NCBI GenBank assembly: GCA_020536535.1
Contig: JAHLWZ010000995.1
Coordinates: 1 to 31,970 of the forward strand
DNA length: 31,970 nucleotides
Direction of reading: 5' to 3'
Origin: Pelomyxa schiedti
Lineage: Eukaryota > Evosea > Pelobiontida > Pelomyxidae
Shown: positions 1 through 11,563 of the stretch, piece by piece
How positions within the stretch are numbered: position 1 is the first letter of the stretch
How the letters are laid out: every line of letters starts with the position of its first letter
Position numbers and translations under genes: made by a program
The notes under the pieces: model-generated
The model's database searches: none
The model's input: only the letters and a program-made list of their open reading frames with translations
Told to the model about the DNA's origin: nothing

Positions 1-2
1 CA

Positions 3-2272
3 AAGGAGTTCTGCAACCTCGTTCGATCATTGTTGCAGTGCGATCCTGAAAAAAGGATGCCTCTGCTGGAAGCTTCAGAGGTGCTCTCAAACATTGATCC
101 TCCATGCCCTTACGATCTCCTCTCGTTTTACGATTTCATCGTTCCTCCGCTGACATGTGATGCAGGTTTGAGCAAAATTTAACAATGATAAAAAATGAAT
201 GCCAAGCTTTTTTCCCCAAAGACCAAACACCCACAAACAAACGACAGGAACCCTAACAACAAAGGCAACGTGCCAGATTCTTTGTGGTTATTCTGCAAAA
301 GACTGTTCTGAGACACTCAATAAAGCTCTTGAATCGGAACCCTTGTTCTCACCTGCTTTGTTGCTTTTGCTTTATATCAAATTTTGCTCTGCTGAGCAGA
401 AGTGGGATTTCCAATTTAAACAACAAGTTCACCGAGCCTTCACAGGAAAGACAGCCACATTCACATCCACAGATGTTGAATTCACAAGAGCCATCATCAA
501 CAAGAAACACAGAACAACACTCCCTGAATTGGTTTTGACAGCACTCTGGACAAGGCACATTTCTCAGCAGGCTGAAGATTTCAACAACGTCACTCAGTTG
601 ATTTTGGAAAAGATACCAACAGGCACACTTCATATGTGGCACCAGCAACATGCCCCGTTCTCATTCTCAGCAACCACTCGCCGGTTTTTGAGGACTATGA
701 TTCACACACGAAACGAGATAATGATGGAAGCACTTTTTCAGTTGGATTTGGGAAACATTGACTGTGCCCTTGACCTAGTTGCTGATGCTACCTTTCTGTT
801 TGATTGTGAACTGAAGCTGAATCGTGCGTGATTGTTTCTCCTTTATTTCTTTTCCATTCACTTAAAAAGAAGGAACCAAAGCACAAGTGCGACAGTCACA
901 TCAGTATAAGTACGTGCCTGGATTGTTATTCCTTTATTGCCTTCGTTGTATCATCAATGACCACGTCTCACTTCACGAGCACATACCACCAAGCCTTCAA
1001 AAGACTTTCTCTTGTTCACTTAGTGGTGAGGAGGAAATGGGAGCATATAAATCAGAGTGGACTGACCTTGTCACAACAGTAGAAACAAAAGGTCAGGTTG
1101 ATCAACAGACAACAACACCCACAGCAACAGAAGAGAGCCACTTACGATTGCCGGCCTGCATGTATTATGTTGCCATGTGGAGGATGGTTTTCTCAGAGGG
1201 CAATCAAAGGGCAAATAACAGTGCCGCGCACATTTGGGAGAAAATGAGCTCCGGGATTTCTATGACATTTGATACCCATCATCCTATTTCCTCCGCTGCC
1301 TTGCAGACACACTGGGGTGCTTCTGCTCTGTCACGTTTGGGTGTCTGCTTTCACCTTGGAATTGGAGGTGTTGGCAAGGACATGGGTAAAGCTGTGTCAA
1401 TTTACCAGAAGGCTGCTGATGCCGGTGATTCCACTGCAATACACGACCTTGCAATGTGTTATGTTACTGGAAATGGCGTTGAAAGGGATCCGAGGAAAGC
1501 AGTGACACTGCTCCAGCGGGCTGCTGATTATGGCAACATTGCAGCCATGTCCAACCTTGGTGTTTGTTTCAACAGAGGCATTGGTGTGGACATTGACATG
1601 CGCAGGGCCGTGTCACTGTGGCGGAGGGCTGCTTATGCTGGTGAATCCAGGGCAATGTGCAACCTTGGTGTGTCTTTCCAGAATGGCACAGGTGTTAGCA
1701 AGGACATTTCGAAGGGACTGAGGCTGTTCCTGATGGCCGCCGGTTGTGACAATGGCCAGGCAATGTTCCGCCTTGGTTGGTGCATCCAGAATGGCATTGG
1801 TGTTGAAAAGGACATGCATTCGGCTGTGTCATATTATAAGAGAGCCGCTGAATACGGTGATGCCCAGGCATTGTGCTACCTTGGCGAACTTTACCAGAAC
1901 GGCACCGGTGTCGGCCGAGACATTCACAAGGCAGCCGAACTGTTCGAGAAGTCCGTGCTTATCGGCGGCCCCGCTTCCAGTAATTCGAATGCAGCGTGCA
2001 ACCTTGCAAGGTGCTACGAACAAGGAAGCGGCGTGGACAAGGACATTCACAAGGCAGTTGAACTTTACAAGAGGGCTGCCGACGCCGGCTATGCCGTGGC
2101 CCTGTACCGCCTTGGCGTGTGCTTCTGGAATGGCAAGGGTGTCAGCAAGGACATTCGGAATGCAGTCTCATTGTATCGCTTGGCCGCTCACCTCGGCAAC
2201 GACTCTGCCGTTGTTCTTCTCACAGAGCTGCTGGACAGCCAAGTACCAAGAACAAGGTTTTTCTTTTTCTAA
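3..2272 (+). CDS. Protein kinase-Sel1 repeat protein, paralogue A (5' truncated by window edge)
   Basis: Only the last part of the kinase domain (C-lobe) is inside the window. Exons by hand splicing are 3-165, 248-823 and 888-2272, with introns 166-247 and 824-887; the phases fit and give about 707 residues ending in TAA. The first exon matches bases near 8590-8748 of the downstream paralogue almost base for base, including the split glycine codon at the intron, which is how the kinase identity is known. The middle exon is a helical linker domain of about 190 residues that I do not recognise but which is conserved in the paralogue (motifs CQILCGYSAKDC and VEFTRAIINKKHRTTLPEL). The last exon carries eight Sel1 repeats. 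Sel1 arrays are alpha-solenoid protein-binding scaffolds, so a signalling scaffold kinase is inferred. The protein ends in an odd Phe-rich tail. Substrate and location are unknown. Confidence 0.85.
1321..2213 (+). repeat. Sel1-like repeat array, 8 units
   Basis: Eight consecutive units of about 36 residues (108 nt) follow the Sel1 pattern: A-x3-LG-x-C-(Y/F)-x2-G-x-GV-x-(K/R)D-x3-A-(V)-x-L-(Y)-(x)-RAA-x-G. The sixth unit carries a short insertion rich in Ser, Asn and Pro. Units are more diverged from each other than those of the paralogue at 9873-11496. Confidence 0.9.
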
Positions 2273-2548
2273 AAATATTAAAGAAATTTCTTTTTCCGTA
2301 AATATTTTATTCTCTGCTGTTGGAGGGTGGGTTGAGGGGAGTGGGAAAGGAAAAGTTCCATGCATATTCAGCAATTAGCTGTATCACTTCGACGGGAAAC
2401 CTGTGGAGGACACAGCTGCGTTTTGTCCATCCAACACCCTGTTTTTAAGTGAGGGGGATGTTTTATTATGACAGATTCACACACCAAAAGGATCACACAT
2501 TTATCTCGCAAGAAGTGTGCTGGGAATGAGGTTGGCAGAGATGGTATG
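2273..2548. other. Convergent intergenic gap
   Basis: This 276-bp gap separates the stop of the plus-strand kinase-Sel1 gene from the stop of the minus-strand LRR gene, so it should hold both 3' ends. It has T-rich and G-rich stretches. I see no gene, no strong AATAAA signal and no repeat in it. Confidence 0.6.
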
Positions 2549-4783
2549 TTAGACTATTATTGAATGTTTCACGGACATACTGGTGTTCACTGCCTGTGCA
2601 GTTGGTGATAACCCCTTGGTGGCTGAAACAGCGGCTTGCCAGCGCTCAGTTACAGTGTCAAATTCTGGCGGAACTAATGCGATTTTGTGGAACCCACAAC
2701 CCATTGTATTCAGCTTGACTCCTTGCAATGTGAGTGTGTAGTCCTGGTTCACGTCAAAGTCGTCACCAAAAACAAGCAGAAATCTGGCAGTGGAGGGGGA
2801 ACGGCTCACAAACTGGAAGTGATAGATTTTGTGTTCTGAAGTTGCAACAGGTTGTTACGAAACGGGTTATAAGGAAGTTGAAAAATAATAATACCGGGGT
2901 GTCTTTGGCACTTTGAGAAATTCTTAATTACTTGATCAGCATCACCTGTGAGTGTGGTAAGTTGTTTGGTGGAAGGGTCAGAAGTACTGACAGTAAAAGA
3001 GGCCAATGTTCAAAATAGTCTTGTTCACTTCCACGGACCTTATAATGGTTTCAACTCCAACAATTCCAATCGGGTTCACTATTGTTGGTTGGTTTGGGAG
3101 AAAAAGTAATCGAACAAACTTGAAAGACTGAGATACAAGAGAGAATGGTTGTGAGCAAGTGCGTGTGATATGCTTAAACCGCCTGTTTCTCCAATGGAAT
3201 TTCCTGTGCTGATTGTAAGGGCAAATGGATATAATATTTAAAAATGAACCACGGAGATTCAGGTGCACAAGAGTTGAATTCAGCAACAGAGCCTCAGACA
3301 GTGCTGAGGACCCTTCGTTTCCCATTGTGTTATCTGAAGAAAAGGAAGTGGTTCATTTGAGAAGGGTCAAAGAGAAGTGAACACCTGCAAGATCAAGGTG
3401 CAACAGAGTATTGTTCTTTATCAGTGAACGAGCGACTATAGCACAACCAGAGTCACCCAGTGCGGTTCCTTGGTTTCGTCATCAATAAATTGAATAGAAC
3501 AGGAAAGCAAGCATACGGTGAATGTTGAGATACAACAGTGACTTGTTTTCAGAAAGACAGCTTCCAACGTCTGCTGCAGAGTTCCCGATATTGTTTCCTG
3601 GTTTACGGACCCAATAAGGATTTTCAGTGTGTATACCAAGGGGAAGTTCTAGTCTTACCGCCAATATCGAGATATAATATAGAGTGGTTTTCACACCGCA
3701 GGGCATTGAAAATATGTGAGCAATCATCGGATCCGAACTCGCAATCTGTATTGATATAGTGAAGTCAGATTAAGGGGGAAAAAGTAAGTATCGGACACAT
3801 GCCAGAAATCTCAAGATCTTGCAAGTATGTGTTTCTTTTCACAAGTTCAACGATGTGAACTGCTCCTTGTGATCCAATCTCATTGCCTGGTGGTTGTTTG
3901 GACGATTGGCAGACCAATATAATTCTCCACTATTATTGAGAAATGGAGAAGGGGAAAAGTACATGAGAGATTTAACACAAGGAGAGAGCAGTTCTCGGAC
4001 AGAGTTTCACAAATCACTTGGGTCTCGGGTGCCCCAATGCTGGAGTCTTGAAAGAACGGAATGGTATTAGGGCACACTCACTTTGGATATTTGGTTGGCA
4101 ACTTGGGAGCTCCAGAGAGATGATATTTGTTCGACACAAGAGTGGCCAGGTTGACAACCTCAGGTTATTTCGAGATTTGATTCGGAGGAGAGAGGAATTG
4201 CAATGAAGATTGAAGGCCGCCATGAGAACAACCAAATCCTCGTCTGTCATTCCACGATCTGTATGGAAGGTCACCCAACATGAACGAAGAGAGTCACAAC
4301 AGTCTATCACCACAAAGTTAAACTTTAACACACACCCAGTTCAAGGCCCAGCAAGCATTTGATTTCTGCCAGACGGTCTGCAATGCATGAAATGGAAGTT
4401 GCGCAGCCAGGGTTCCCTTCCCAGTATTGGGTGATGAAGTCAGCAGGGCTTCTCCCATCTGACACCAAAACAAAAAAACATACGACAGAGGTTCAGATAA
4501 AACGGGAGAGCCTTCGAATACTGTAAGACAGCCAAACATAAGTTTTCAGCATAGGTCTCAGAAAATCCCTCATCTTCCACATCACATTAGAATGTTCTTT
4601 AACGGAGAAAGGGAGGGAGGGGGAAAAAAAAAAGAAAAAGGAAAACATACCCAACATGACGTCACAGCTTCTAGGCACTGTACTCACGAGTGACCATCCC
4701 TCACCACACACACGTCCATAAATCCCATAATCACCGTTTTCGCCTGACCCACCACAGTCACCACCTTCGTTCGCTGAGGCCAT
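2549..4783 (-). CDS. Multi-exon leucine-rich repeat protein
   Basis: Many short exons read in phase. Exon 1 starts at the ATG at 4783 and encodes an acidic Gly/Asn-rich leader (MASANEGGDCGGSGENG). Two short exons and a pre-LRR exon follow (core GMTDEDLVVLMAAFN). Then come about nine exons, each encoding one ribonuclease-inhibitor-like LRR of 27-28 residues, with cores such as GNNIGNSAADVGSCLSENKS, GNSIGETGGLSISHALAHN and MGNEGSSALSEALLLNSTL. Most introns in the repeat region are phase 1, the same design as the LRR array at 23 kb, but here exons and introns are well diverged. The last repeat near 2900 is degenerate. A C-terminal segment of about 85 residues (2549-2809) is not recognised. One intron near 3802 fits only with a GC-AG boundary. 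The role is probably protein recognition; no catalytic domain is seen. Exon edges near 2810-2840 are the least certain. Confidence 0.75.
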
Positions 4784-4961
4784 TGTTTTTGCCCTTTGCT
4801 CGGCGCGAAAAGTGTCGTTTGGGGAACGAAGGGGTTGTATTATTATACTGTGAGATTTGGGGCAGGGTGCAGTGATGGTATTAATCCGTGCTTTCCTGAC
4901 TGGAATTACGTGGCATTTGCCGTGCAAGGCATTCCCCGTTCCACGCAATTACAGTAATGGA

Positions 4962-5005
4962 AGAATTGATGATAGAATAATCCGATTATTTCTATCATCA
5001 ATTCT
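4962..5005. repeat. Near-perfect inverted repeat (hairpin) between two minus-strand genes
   Basis: The left arm AGAATTGATGATAGA plus ATAATC pairs with the right arm GATTATTTCTATCATCAATTCT, giving about 21 paired bases with a single one-base bulge and a loop of only a few bases. It sits in the 290-bp gap between the transporter stop (5074) and the LRR gene start (4783). It could be a 3'-end structure of the transporter mRNA, a cruciform, or a small foldback element. The rest of the gap shows no gene. Confidence 0.8.
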
Positions 5006-5073
5006 GGCACGCAAAACTGAGGGGTGTGAATGCTGGATTATGGTGTGAGGAACTTCTGTTCCGAAGTTGAGAA

Positions 5074-6981
5074 TCAGTGAGTTGCAGTGAGGTAAGGAGG
5101 TCTGTGGAGTACGATTCCAAGCCAACAACAGATGACCAGTGACAGGGCTCCAAAGGCCCCGTTGATGTAAAAGTAGCACCCGAACTGGAGTGCGACCTTG
5201 TTGAGAACGATTCCGGAAATGATGATGCACACTCCGGCAAACGTGAGCGCGCCGTATGCAACTCTTCCGAAGATTTCCTGTCAATTTGGGGGAATATGTT
5301 GTTGTCAGTTGTGTGGGATAACGTAATTGTGGATGAGAGTCAGCAATATACCGCGGGGAAGAATGCATGGACCGTGCAATAAAGAAGCGAGAAGAGAGCC
5401 AGTCGAATTGGTATCAGAAGGATGAAAGTCAAGTATCTGTGAGTGAACACTTCAGAATTTACGGAGTTACGAATGGTACACACTGAAGGTTCAGAACAGG
5501 AATGACTGAGATGCCGGCAAAGACTGCAAATGACACCCCTTCCACAATCCAAACAAGCCAAAGCCAATGCCTCTTCGAAAGCGGGTACGAAACTGGAAAG
5601 TTGGAGAGGAAACCCCACAGAGGAAGTAGGATAGAGAAGGCTGTCAGCAATGGAGTGATCGGATCACCCTGAGCCATCATGTTCAGTTGTTCCATCAAAG
5701 TGGCCATGTAAAAATAAACGCCGGATGCACAGCTCATCATTGCCGCATAGAGTGGAATGAGCAACCCCAAGTGAGACTTGAACCATTGTAAAATCACATC
5801 CTTCCTTGACCTTTGAGGATTTGAGATCAAACTTTTATCTTGCGATTCATTCGGGGCTGCTTCCAGTTCAACTTGCGGCGTGTCACTCTTGTATTTCGGC
5901 TCGGAAGAAGAAATGAAAAAGCAAAGAAGGGGTCCAAGGCAAACCAGGTAGTATCCTCCAAATAATGCCCAGAGTGGGGCGTGAGTTGCATTGTAAATCA
6001 AATACAGAATCCAAGCAACAGCTGTGTTGGGAACTCGTTAAACGGAGTATTTCTTTGTTGCTGAATTACCTCCACACAAGTTGATGCAGGCCTGATAGAA
6101 ACTGGAGACAAACCCGGAATTGAAAATGATGTGGCCTTCGGGGAAAGCTCTGTCAACGTCGTCCATGAGCTTGAGACCAACAAAGAAAGAAAATCCACCA
6201 CCAACTCCAGACTTTTTGTTCGTGGGAGATTCAGTCAGTCAAAGTACCAAAAAGGAGGAGCGACTTCAAACCAACCAAAATGAAGGCCAAAGGAAGAGCC
6301 CAGATTTGGATATACAACGGAATCGTGTCTGATGTCAACAATCCAAACACGGGCCAGAAGCTCAGGCCAACAAAGGAAATAACGATACACTTTCTCCTCG
6401 AGAGTTTGTCCACAATGATGCCATACAGAAATCCAATTGAGTTGAGAGTTCCAGAAAACCTGTGAAAGTTGTGAGGTTGCAATTTGCAACAAGAAAAAAA
6501 AAATAGTTCCTTTTCCAAAACCCATAGTCCCACTTCATTTTTAAATTTGTTTCTATTTCAGAATAGAGAGGAGAGGACCTCACGCTATAAACAGCGAATT
6601 GAGCAACGCAAGTTGCCTCTCGCACACGGCGCCACTCTCCAACCCAAGACTCTCGCTGTAACTGCCGCTCTGTTCTCCCACAATCCCATCGCTGCTCCTG
6701 TTTTCGCCGATTGTGGTCGCCTCCGCAGGAAACATCCGTAAGCCAGAAGGCGAAACGCTCGAATCGGACACCCGCGAGGACGACGAGACAGATTCGGAAA
6801 CTTCTGGGCAGGCGTTGGCGAATACGCCCTCGCTTAGCAGAATCGGCTTGAGTGCGCTGAAGTTGAAGTGTGGATCCATAACCAGCGACACAACGCACGC
6901 CGCAATGAACACCTTGGCCGCTACGGCCCTCCTCGTCGTCGTGGAACTGTCTCCTGCTCTCTGGCAGCACAACGCCTTCAT
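5074..6981 (-). CDS. MFS transporter, SLC43-like (amino-acid transporter family)
   Basis: Six exons (6981-6584, 6459-6248, 6204-6070, 6021-5484, 5436-5352, 5277-5074) join in phase into a 523-residue protein. The product is rich in membrane helices: one near residues 20-40, then a long loop rich in Ser and acidic residues, then helix pairs including the cytoplasmic-loop motif GIIVDKLSRRK, which fits the MFS loop 2-3 signature (G-x3-D-x2-GRR-like). After a central hydrophilic loop (SSEPKYKSDTPQ onward) come further helices, and a stretch around LQYLTFILLIPIRLALF that resembles SLC43/LAT3-type transporters. That family carries large neutral amino acids by facilitated transport; the substrate here is inferred from family resemblance only. 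Its start faces the kinase-Sel1 gene across a 186-bp divergent gap. Confidence 0.82.
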
Positions 6982-7167
6982 CGGCTGTCGTTGTTCTTCT
7001 TGGAAAAGACCAAGTTGGGGGAGATAGATTCCGGTGGTTTGCTGGCTGCACAGGTCGATTGCACCGAGCAGTGGTTCTTTCTGCAGAAATTAGCTATGAG
7101 CCCATTTGCAAGCAAGTAGAAGCAGGGGCAGTTCACCTAATCTGTCCAGTGCGGGGAAGAAGAAAAA
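6982..7167. promoter_or_regulatory. Divergent intergenic region, probable shared promoter
   Basis: The minus-strand transporter and the plus-strand kinase-Sel1 gene start on opposite sides of this 186-bp gap, so both promoters must lie here or in the 5' ends. I see no clear TATA box or initiator, so the call rests on gene orientation only. Confidence 0.5.
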
Positions 7168-10100
7168 ATGGGTAACAGCAACAGCTCCACACCCACGAAA
7201 ACGCCAACAACGTCAGGGACTCCTCTTCCCTCGCCGGCAGTACCACCAGAAGCAACCACAACGTCAGCCGATCCTCCCCCTTCGCCGCCTGTCGTTGTGC
7301 CACCACGCAGTCTTCCGAGCGTCGTTGGGTACGAAGAGTTCCGGCGGATTCAGCGCGACCGATGCGATTTTTTCACGAGGTTGGCCGAGTCGGCTTCGGT
7401 CGATGATGTGCATAACTCGGCGGTGAGCATTGTTGTCGCTAAGAACTTCAGGCTCGTGAGGCCCATCGCACACGGTTGCAACGGTACGGGGCCGGATCCC
7501 ACAATTCACCCTCACACCCATTTGTGCCTGACACATGATCGACAGGGATGGTGTATGAGGTGAAGTGCATCGGAGATGGGCACCCAGAGCTGTTCAGGGA
7601 CCAGTCTTATGTGCTAAAGGTCCCTTTCAACTACGGTGTCACTACCGCAAGTGTTCAAAATGCCTTCGAGGTGTGCCCACTCCTGCCTTTTATCACTCAG
7701 TTTCTAATTGCTGTTTTTACTTCCAGAATGAATACCTCATATCATCCACATTGGAGCCACACCCAAACATCAATCAATATTTCTGCCATTTCACTGACCG
7801 CCTGCCACAAGAGTATTACGACCACCTTCCAGAAACCGCCAAGGAGCTTGCATTCGACAAAGAGCAGAACAGGATGCGTGCATTCATTTGGGTTGTTCTT
7901 GAACACCATTCAGAGACTGTGGAGCAATTTCTGAAAAACCTCTATAGCACCATAGCTCCTCAAAATCCTCAAGCAACAGCCACCACACCATGGCCCATTG
8001 TCCTCAAGTACTCAAGGGATATTTGCGCGGCTCTTGTGCATCTTTTCGTGAATCAAACAATTCACTTTGACATCAAGTTGGACAACGTCGTTGTTGCTTC
8101 GGTGTGTAGTTGTTGGTATCTTTTTTCCACATCCAATAGGTGAAACGACTCAACTAACTCAAAACAACACCAAAAACAGAACAAAGAGCAAGCCATTCTG
8201 ATTGACCTTGGGTGTGCGACAAAATTCCCCCCGACAAACAGCAGAGCATTTGAGACTGAAACATTGTCTCTCATGTCAGTGTCTGGAAACCCAAGTCACA
8301 GGGCACCCGAAATTGTCAACGGAATTGCACGATACAGGCAGAAACCAGATCGCGGTTCAATGTTGTGTTGCGACAAGGTTTGTGTCCCCTCTCAGTCTTT
8401 ATTGGAGACTGAGTCTCTCGTAAAAACAGCAACCGTCATTTGAACTTGGATGCATTTTGTTTGAACTTGCCATGTTTGGGCAGCATCCACTTCCTGGATA
8501 TCCTGCTGGTGGCTATGGCCCAAGTGGAAAGATCACGTTCTCGTTTGAGAGTGAGGAACAGTTCCCGATGAAGCCACCGGCATTCCCGAGGGAGTTCTGC
8601 AACCTCGTTCGATCATTGTTGCAGTGTGACCCTGAAAAAAGGATGCCTCTGTTGGAAGCATTAGAGGTGCTCTCAAACATTGATCCACCATGCCCTGATC
8701 TCCTCTCTTTTTACTCTTGTGTTGCAGCTCCTCTGAAAAGTGATGCAGGTTTGAGAAATACCAATCACACATTCTTACTCGCTGGCTGCAACTCAAACAA
8801 CCAACAGGATCTTTGACAGCCAAATCAGCATGCCAGATTCTTTGTGGTTATTCTGCAAAAGACTGTGTTGACACACTCCACAAAGCACTGGAGCTGGAAC
8901 CCTTGTTCTCACCTGCTTTGTTGCTTTTGCATTACCTGAAATCTTCTTGTTCTGCTTGTTCTGATCATTGTCAGCATCAACAAGGGATTATCGGAGCCCT
9001 CACAGGAAAGACAGCTACATTCACAGCCACAGACGTGGAATTCACAAGAGCCATTATCAACAAGAAACACAGAACAACACTCCCTGAATTGCTCTTGACG
9101 GCACTCTGGACAAGACACATATCCAATGAGGCTGAGACTTACAACAACGCCGCTCAGTTGATTTTGCAAAAGGTGCCAACAGCTGCTGTGTATATGCCAC
9201 AGCAACCACCCTCTCTGCTCCCATTCTCCCGTTTTTTGAGGAGTATCATTCACACACGAAACGAGATGATGCTGGCAGCACTTCTTCAGTTGGATTTGGG
9301 AAACATTGACTCTGCCCTTGCCCTTGTTGCTGACGCAACTTACCTGTTTGACTGTGAGATGATGAGCTGCATCAATCGTGTGTGATGGTCCTGCTTTTCT
9401 TTTATCCAACCTAAAGAAGGAAATGAAACGCCAAGGAAGAGCGAGTACGTGCCTGGATTGCTGTTACTATATTGCCTTCGTTGGTTAATCAATAACCACA
9501 TCTCATTGTATCAGCAAATACCACCAAACTTGTTGCTGGATTTTTCTCGGGCCCTCTCATACAACTTGGACATGATGCGAGAGCATTGCATGAGTGTGTT
9601 GAGACACCACACAGCAGATGTCATTGCTGAGTGGTGTGACCTTCTCACCAAAGTACGATCAGCAGGAAATCTCCATGAACAATCGCACTCCACCACAGCA
9701 AGTTCAAAAAAGAATGAGCAATCGTGGGCCTGCATGTATTTTGATGGCTGGTGGAGAACTTTCTGTTCTGATGACCCCCAAACTGCGACACACATTTGGG
9801 AGGAACTGAGCTCACTGACTCCAGTATCATGCAGCAACACAAGAACCCTTGAGAAAAACCACTGGGGTGTTTGCTCGCTCTCGTGTCTTGCTGTCTGTTA
9901 TCAGTTTGGCCAAGGGGTGTTCAAGGATTCCAGACAGGCAATGACACTGTTCCAGAGGGCCGCTGATGCCGGCGATGCCAGGGCAATGTGCTGTCTTGGT
10001 GTCTATTATGAGAATGGTGATGTTGTTGACAGGGACATTCACAAAGCAGCAGTACTTTACCAGAGGGCGGCTGATGCTGGCGATGCCAGGGCACTTTATT

Positions 10101-11527
10101 TTCTTGGCGTGTGCTATGGGATTGGCCACGGTGTTGACAAGGATGTTAGCAAAGCAGTCATGCTTTACCAGCGGGCTGCCGACGCCGGGCACGCTAGCTC
10201 AATGCGCCGTCTTGGTGCCTGTTATGAGATTGGCGATGGCGTTGGCAAGGACATTCACAAGGCTGTGGCACTGTACCAGAGGGCTGCTGATGCTGGTGAT
10301 GTCAAGGCAATAGGCCAGCTTGGTGTGTGTTATGGGAATGGCAACGGTGTTGACAAAGATGTTAGCAAAGCAGTCATGCTTTACCAGCGGGCTGCTGATG
10401 CTGGTGACACTGTGGCACTGTGTAACCTGGGTGTGTGTTATGAGAGTGGCAACGGTGTTGACAAGGATGTGGGCAAAGCGCTCACACTGTACCAACAGGC
10501 TGCTAAGACCCGTCACCCCACGGCAATGCGCTGTCTTGGTGTGTGCTACGAGAAAGGACATGGTGTTGAAAAGGACATGAGCAAGGCTGTTTCACTGTAC
10601 CAGGGGGCTGCTGATGCTGGTGATGCCAGGGCAATGTGCAACCTTGGTGCGTGTTATGAGAAAGGCAGGGGTGTTGACAAAGACAATCTCAAGGCTATCA
10701 CGCTTTATCAGAGAGCCGCCGATGCCGGTTGTGCCACAGCATTATTCTGGCTTGGTCTCTGTTACGACAGTGGTGATGGTGTTGACAAGGATCTGGCCAA
10801 GGCAGTCACACTGTACCAGAGGGCCACTGATGCCGGCCACGCCGCAGCAATTTGCTATCTTGGTGCCTGTTATGAGTTTGGCCACGGTGTTGACAGGGAC
10901 ATTCACAAGGCTGTGGCACTGTACCAGCAAGCTGCTGATGCTGGTGATGCCAAGGCAATGCGCAGTCTTGGTTCCTGTTATGAGATTGGCGATGGAGTGG
11001 ACAAGGACATTCATAAGGCTGTGGCACTGTACCAGAGGGCTGCTGATGCTGGTGATGCGGGGGCAATGTGCCAGCTTGGTTCGTGTTATAAGCATGGCAA
11101 CGGTGTTGACAAGGATGTGAGCAAAGCAGTCATTCTTTACCAGCGGGCTGCTGATGCTGGTGACCCTATGGCACTGTGTAACCTTGGTGTGTGTTATGAC
11201 AATGGCACTGGTGTTGATAAGGACATTCACAAGGCGGTGGAGCTGTACCAGAGGGCTGCTGATGCCGGCAGTGCCAAGGCAATGCTAAACCTTGGTCTGT
11301 GCTATGAGAATGGCGACGGTGTTGACAAGGACATTCACAACGCTACGGCACTGTTACAGAGAGCCGCTGATGCTGGTGACACCATGGCTATGTGTTGTCT
11401 TGGTGTGCGTTATGAGATTGGCAAAGGTGTGGACAAGGATGTGAGCAAAGCAGTCACGCTGTATCAGAGGGCTGCACGGCTGGGTAATCAGCGGGCTATT
11501 CGCCGACTAAAGGGACTCGGGCTATAA
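7168..11527 (+). CDS. Protein kinase-Sel1 repeat protein, paralogue B (complete)
   Basis: Exons 7168-7483, 7546-7670, 7727-8101, 8180-8377, 8430-8748, 8808-9379 and about 9446-11527 join in phase to 1,328 residues. The N-terminus MGNSNSS has a Gly2 that could be myristoylated, followed by a Pro/Thr-rich leader. Kinase motifs: glycine loop HGCNGMVYEV, lysine in YVLKVP, catalytic loop IHFDIKLDN (HFD instead of HRD), DLG instead of DFG in LIDLGCA, and HRAPEIV. The helix-F region reads PSFELGCILFEL, so the usual Asp of DxW is missing. The segment between lysine and hinge (HPNINQYFCHFTDRLP) recalls PINK1-type kinases. A linker domain shared with the first gene follows, then 15 Sel1 repeats. The kinase may be active with altered motifs or weakened. 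The stop lies 36 bp from the convergent F-box gene. Confidence 0.88.
9873..11496 (+). repeat. Sel1-like repeat array, 15 units
   Basis: Fifteen head-to-tail units of 36 residues (108 nt) with a strong consensus (LGVCYENGNGVDKD, then KAV-LYQRAADAGDA). Several units are nearly identical at DNA level, especially around 10880-11300, which points to recent unit duplication or conversion. The paralogue at 1321-2213 has eight more diverged units. Confidence 0.93.
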
Positions 11528-11531
11528 TAAA
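11526..11531 (+). terminator. Candidate polyadenylation signal AATAAA overlapping the stop codon
   Basis: The last two bases of the TAA stop of the kinase-Sel1 gene are the first two bases of an AATAAA hexamer. With only 36 bp to the convergent F-box stop, this would give a very short 3' UTR or overlapping 3' ends. Function is inferred from the motif only. Confidence 0.4.
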
Positions 11532-11563
11532 TGAACAACATAATCCTTTCTTTATGCTCGATA

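Noticed and set aside
9827-11230. Minus-strand frames opposite the Sel1 array
   Set aside because: They are regular complements of the 108-nt Sel1 repeat and have no start or domain of their own.
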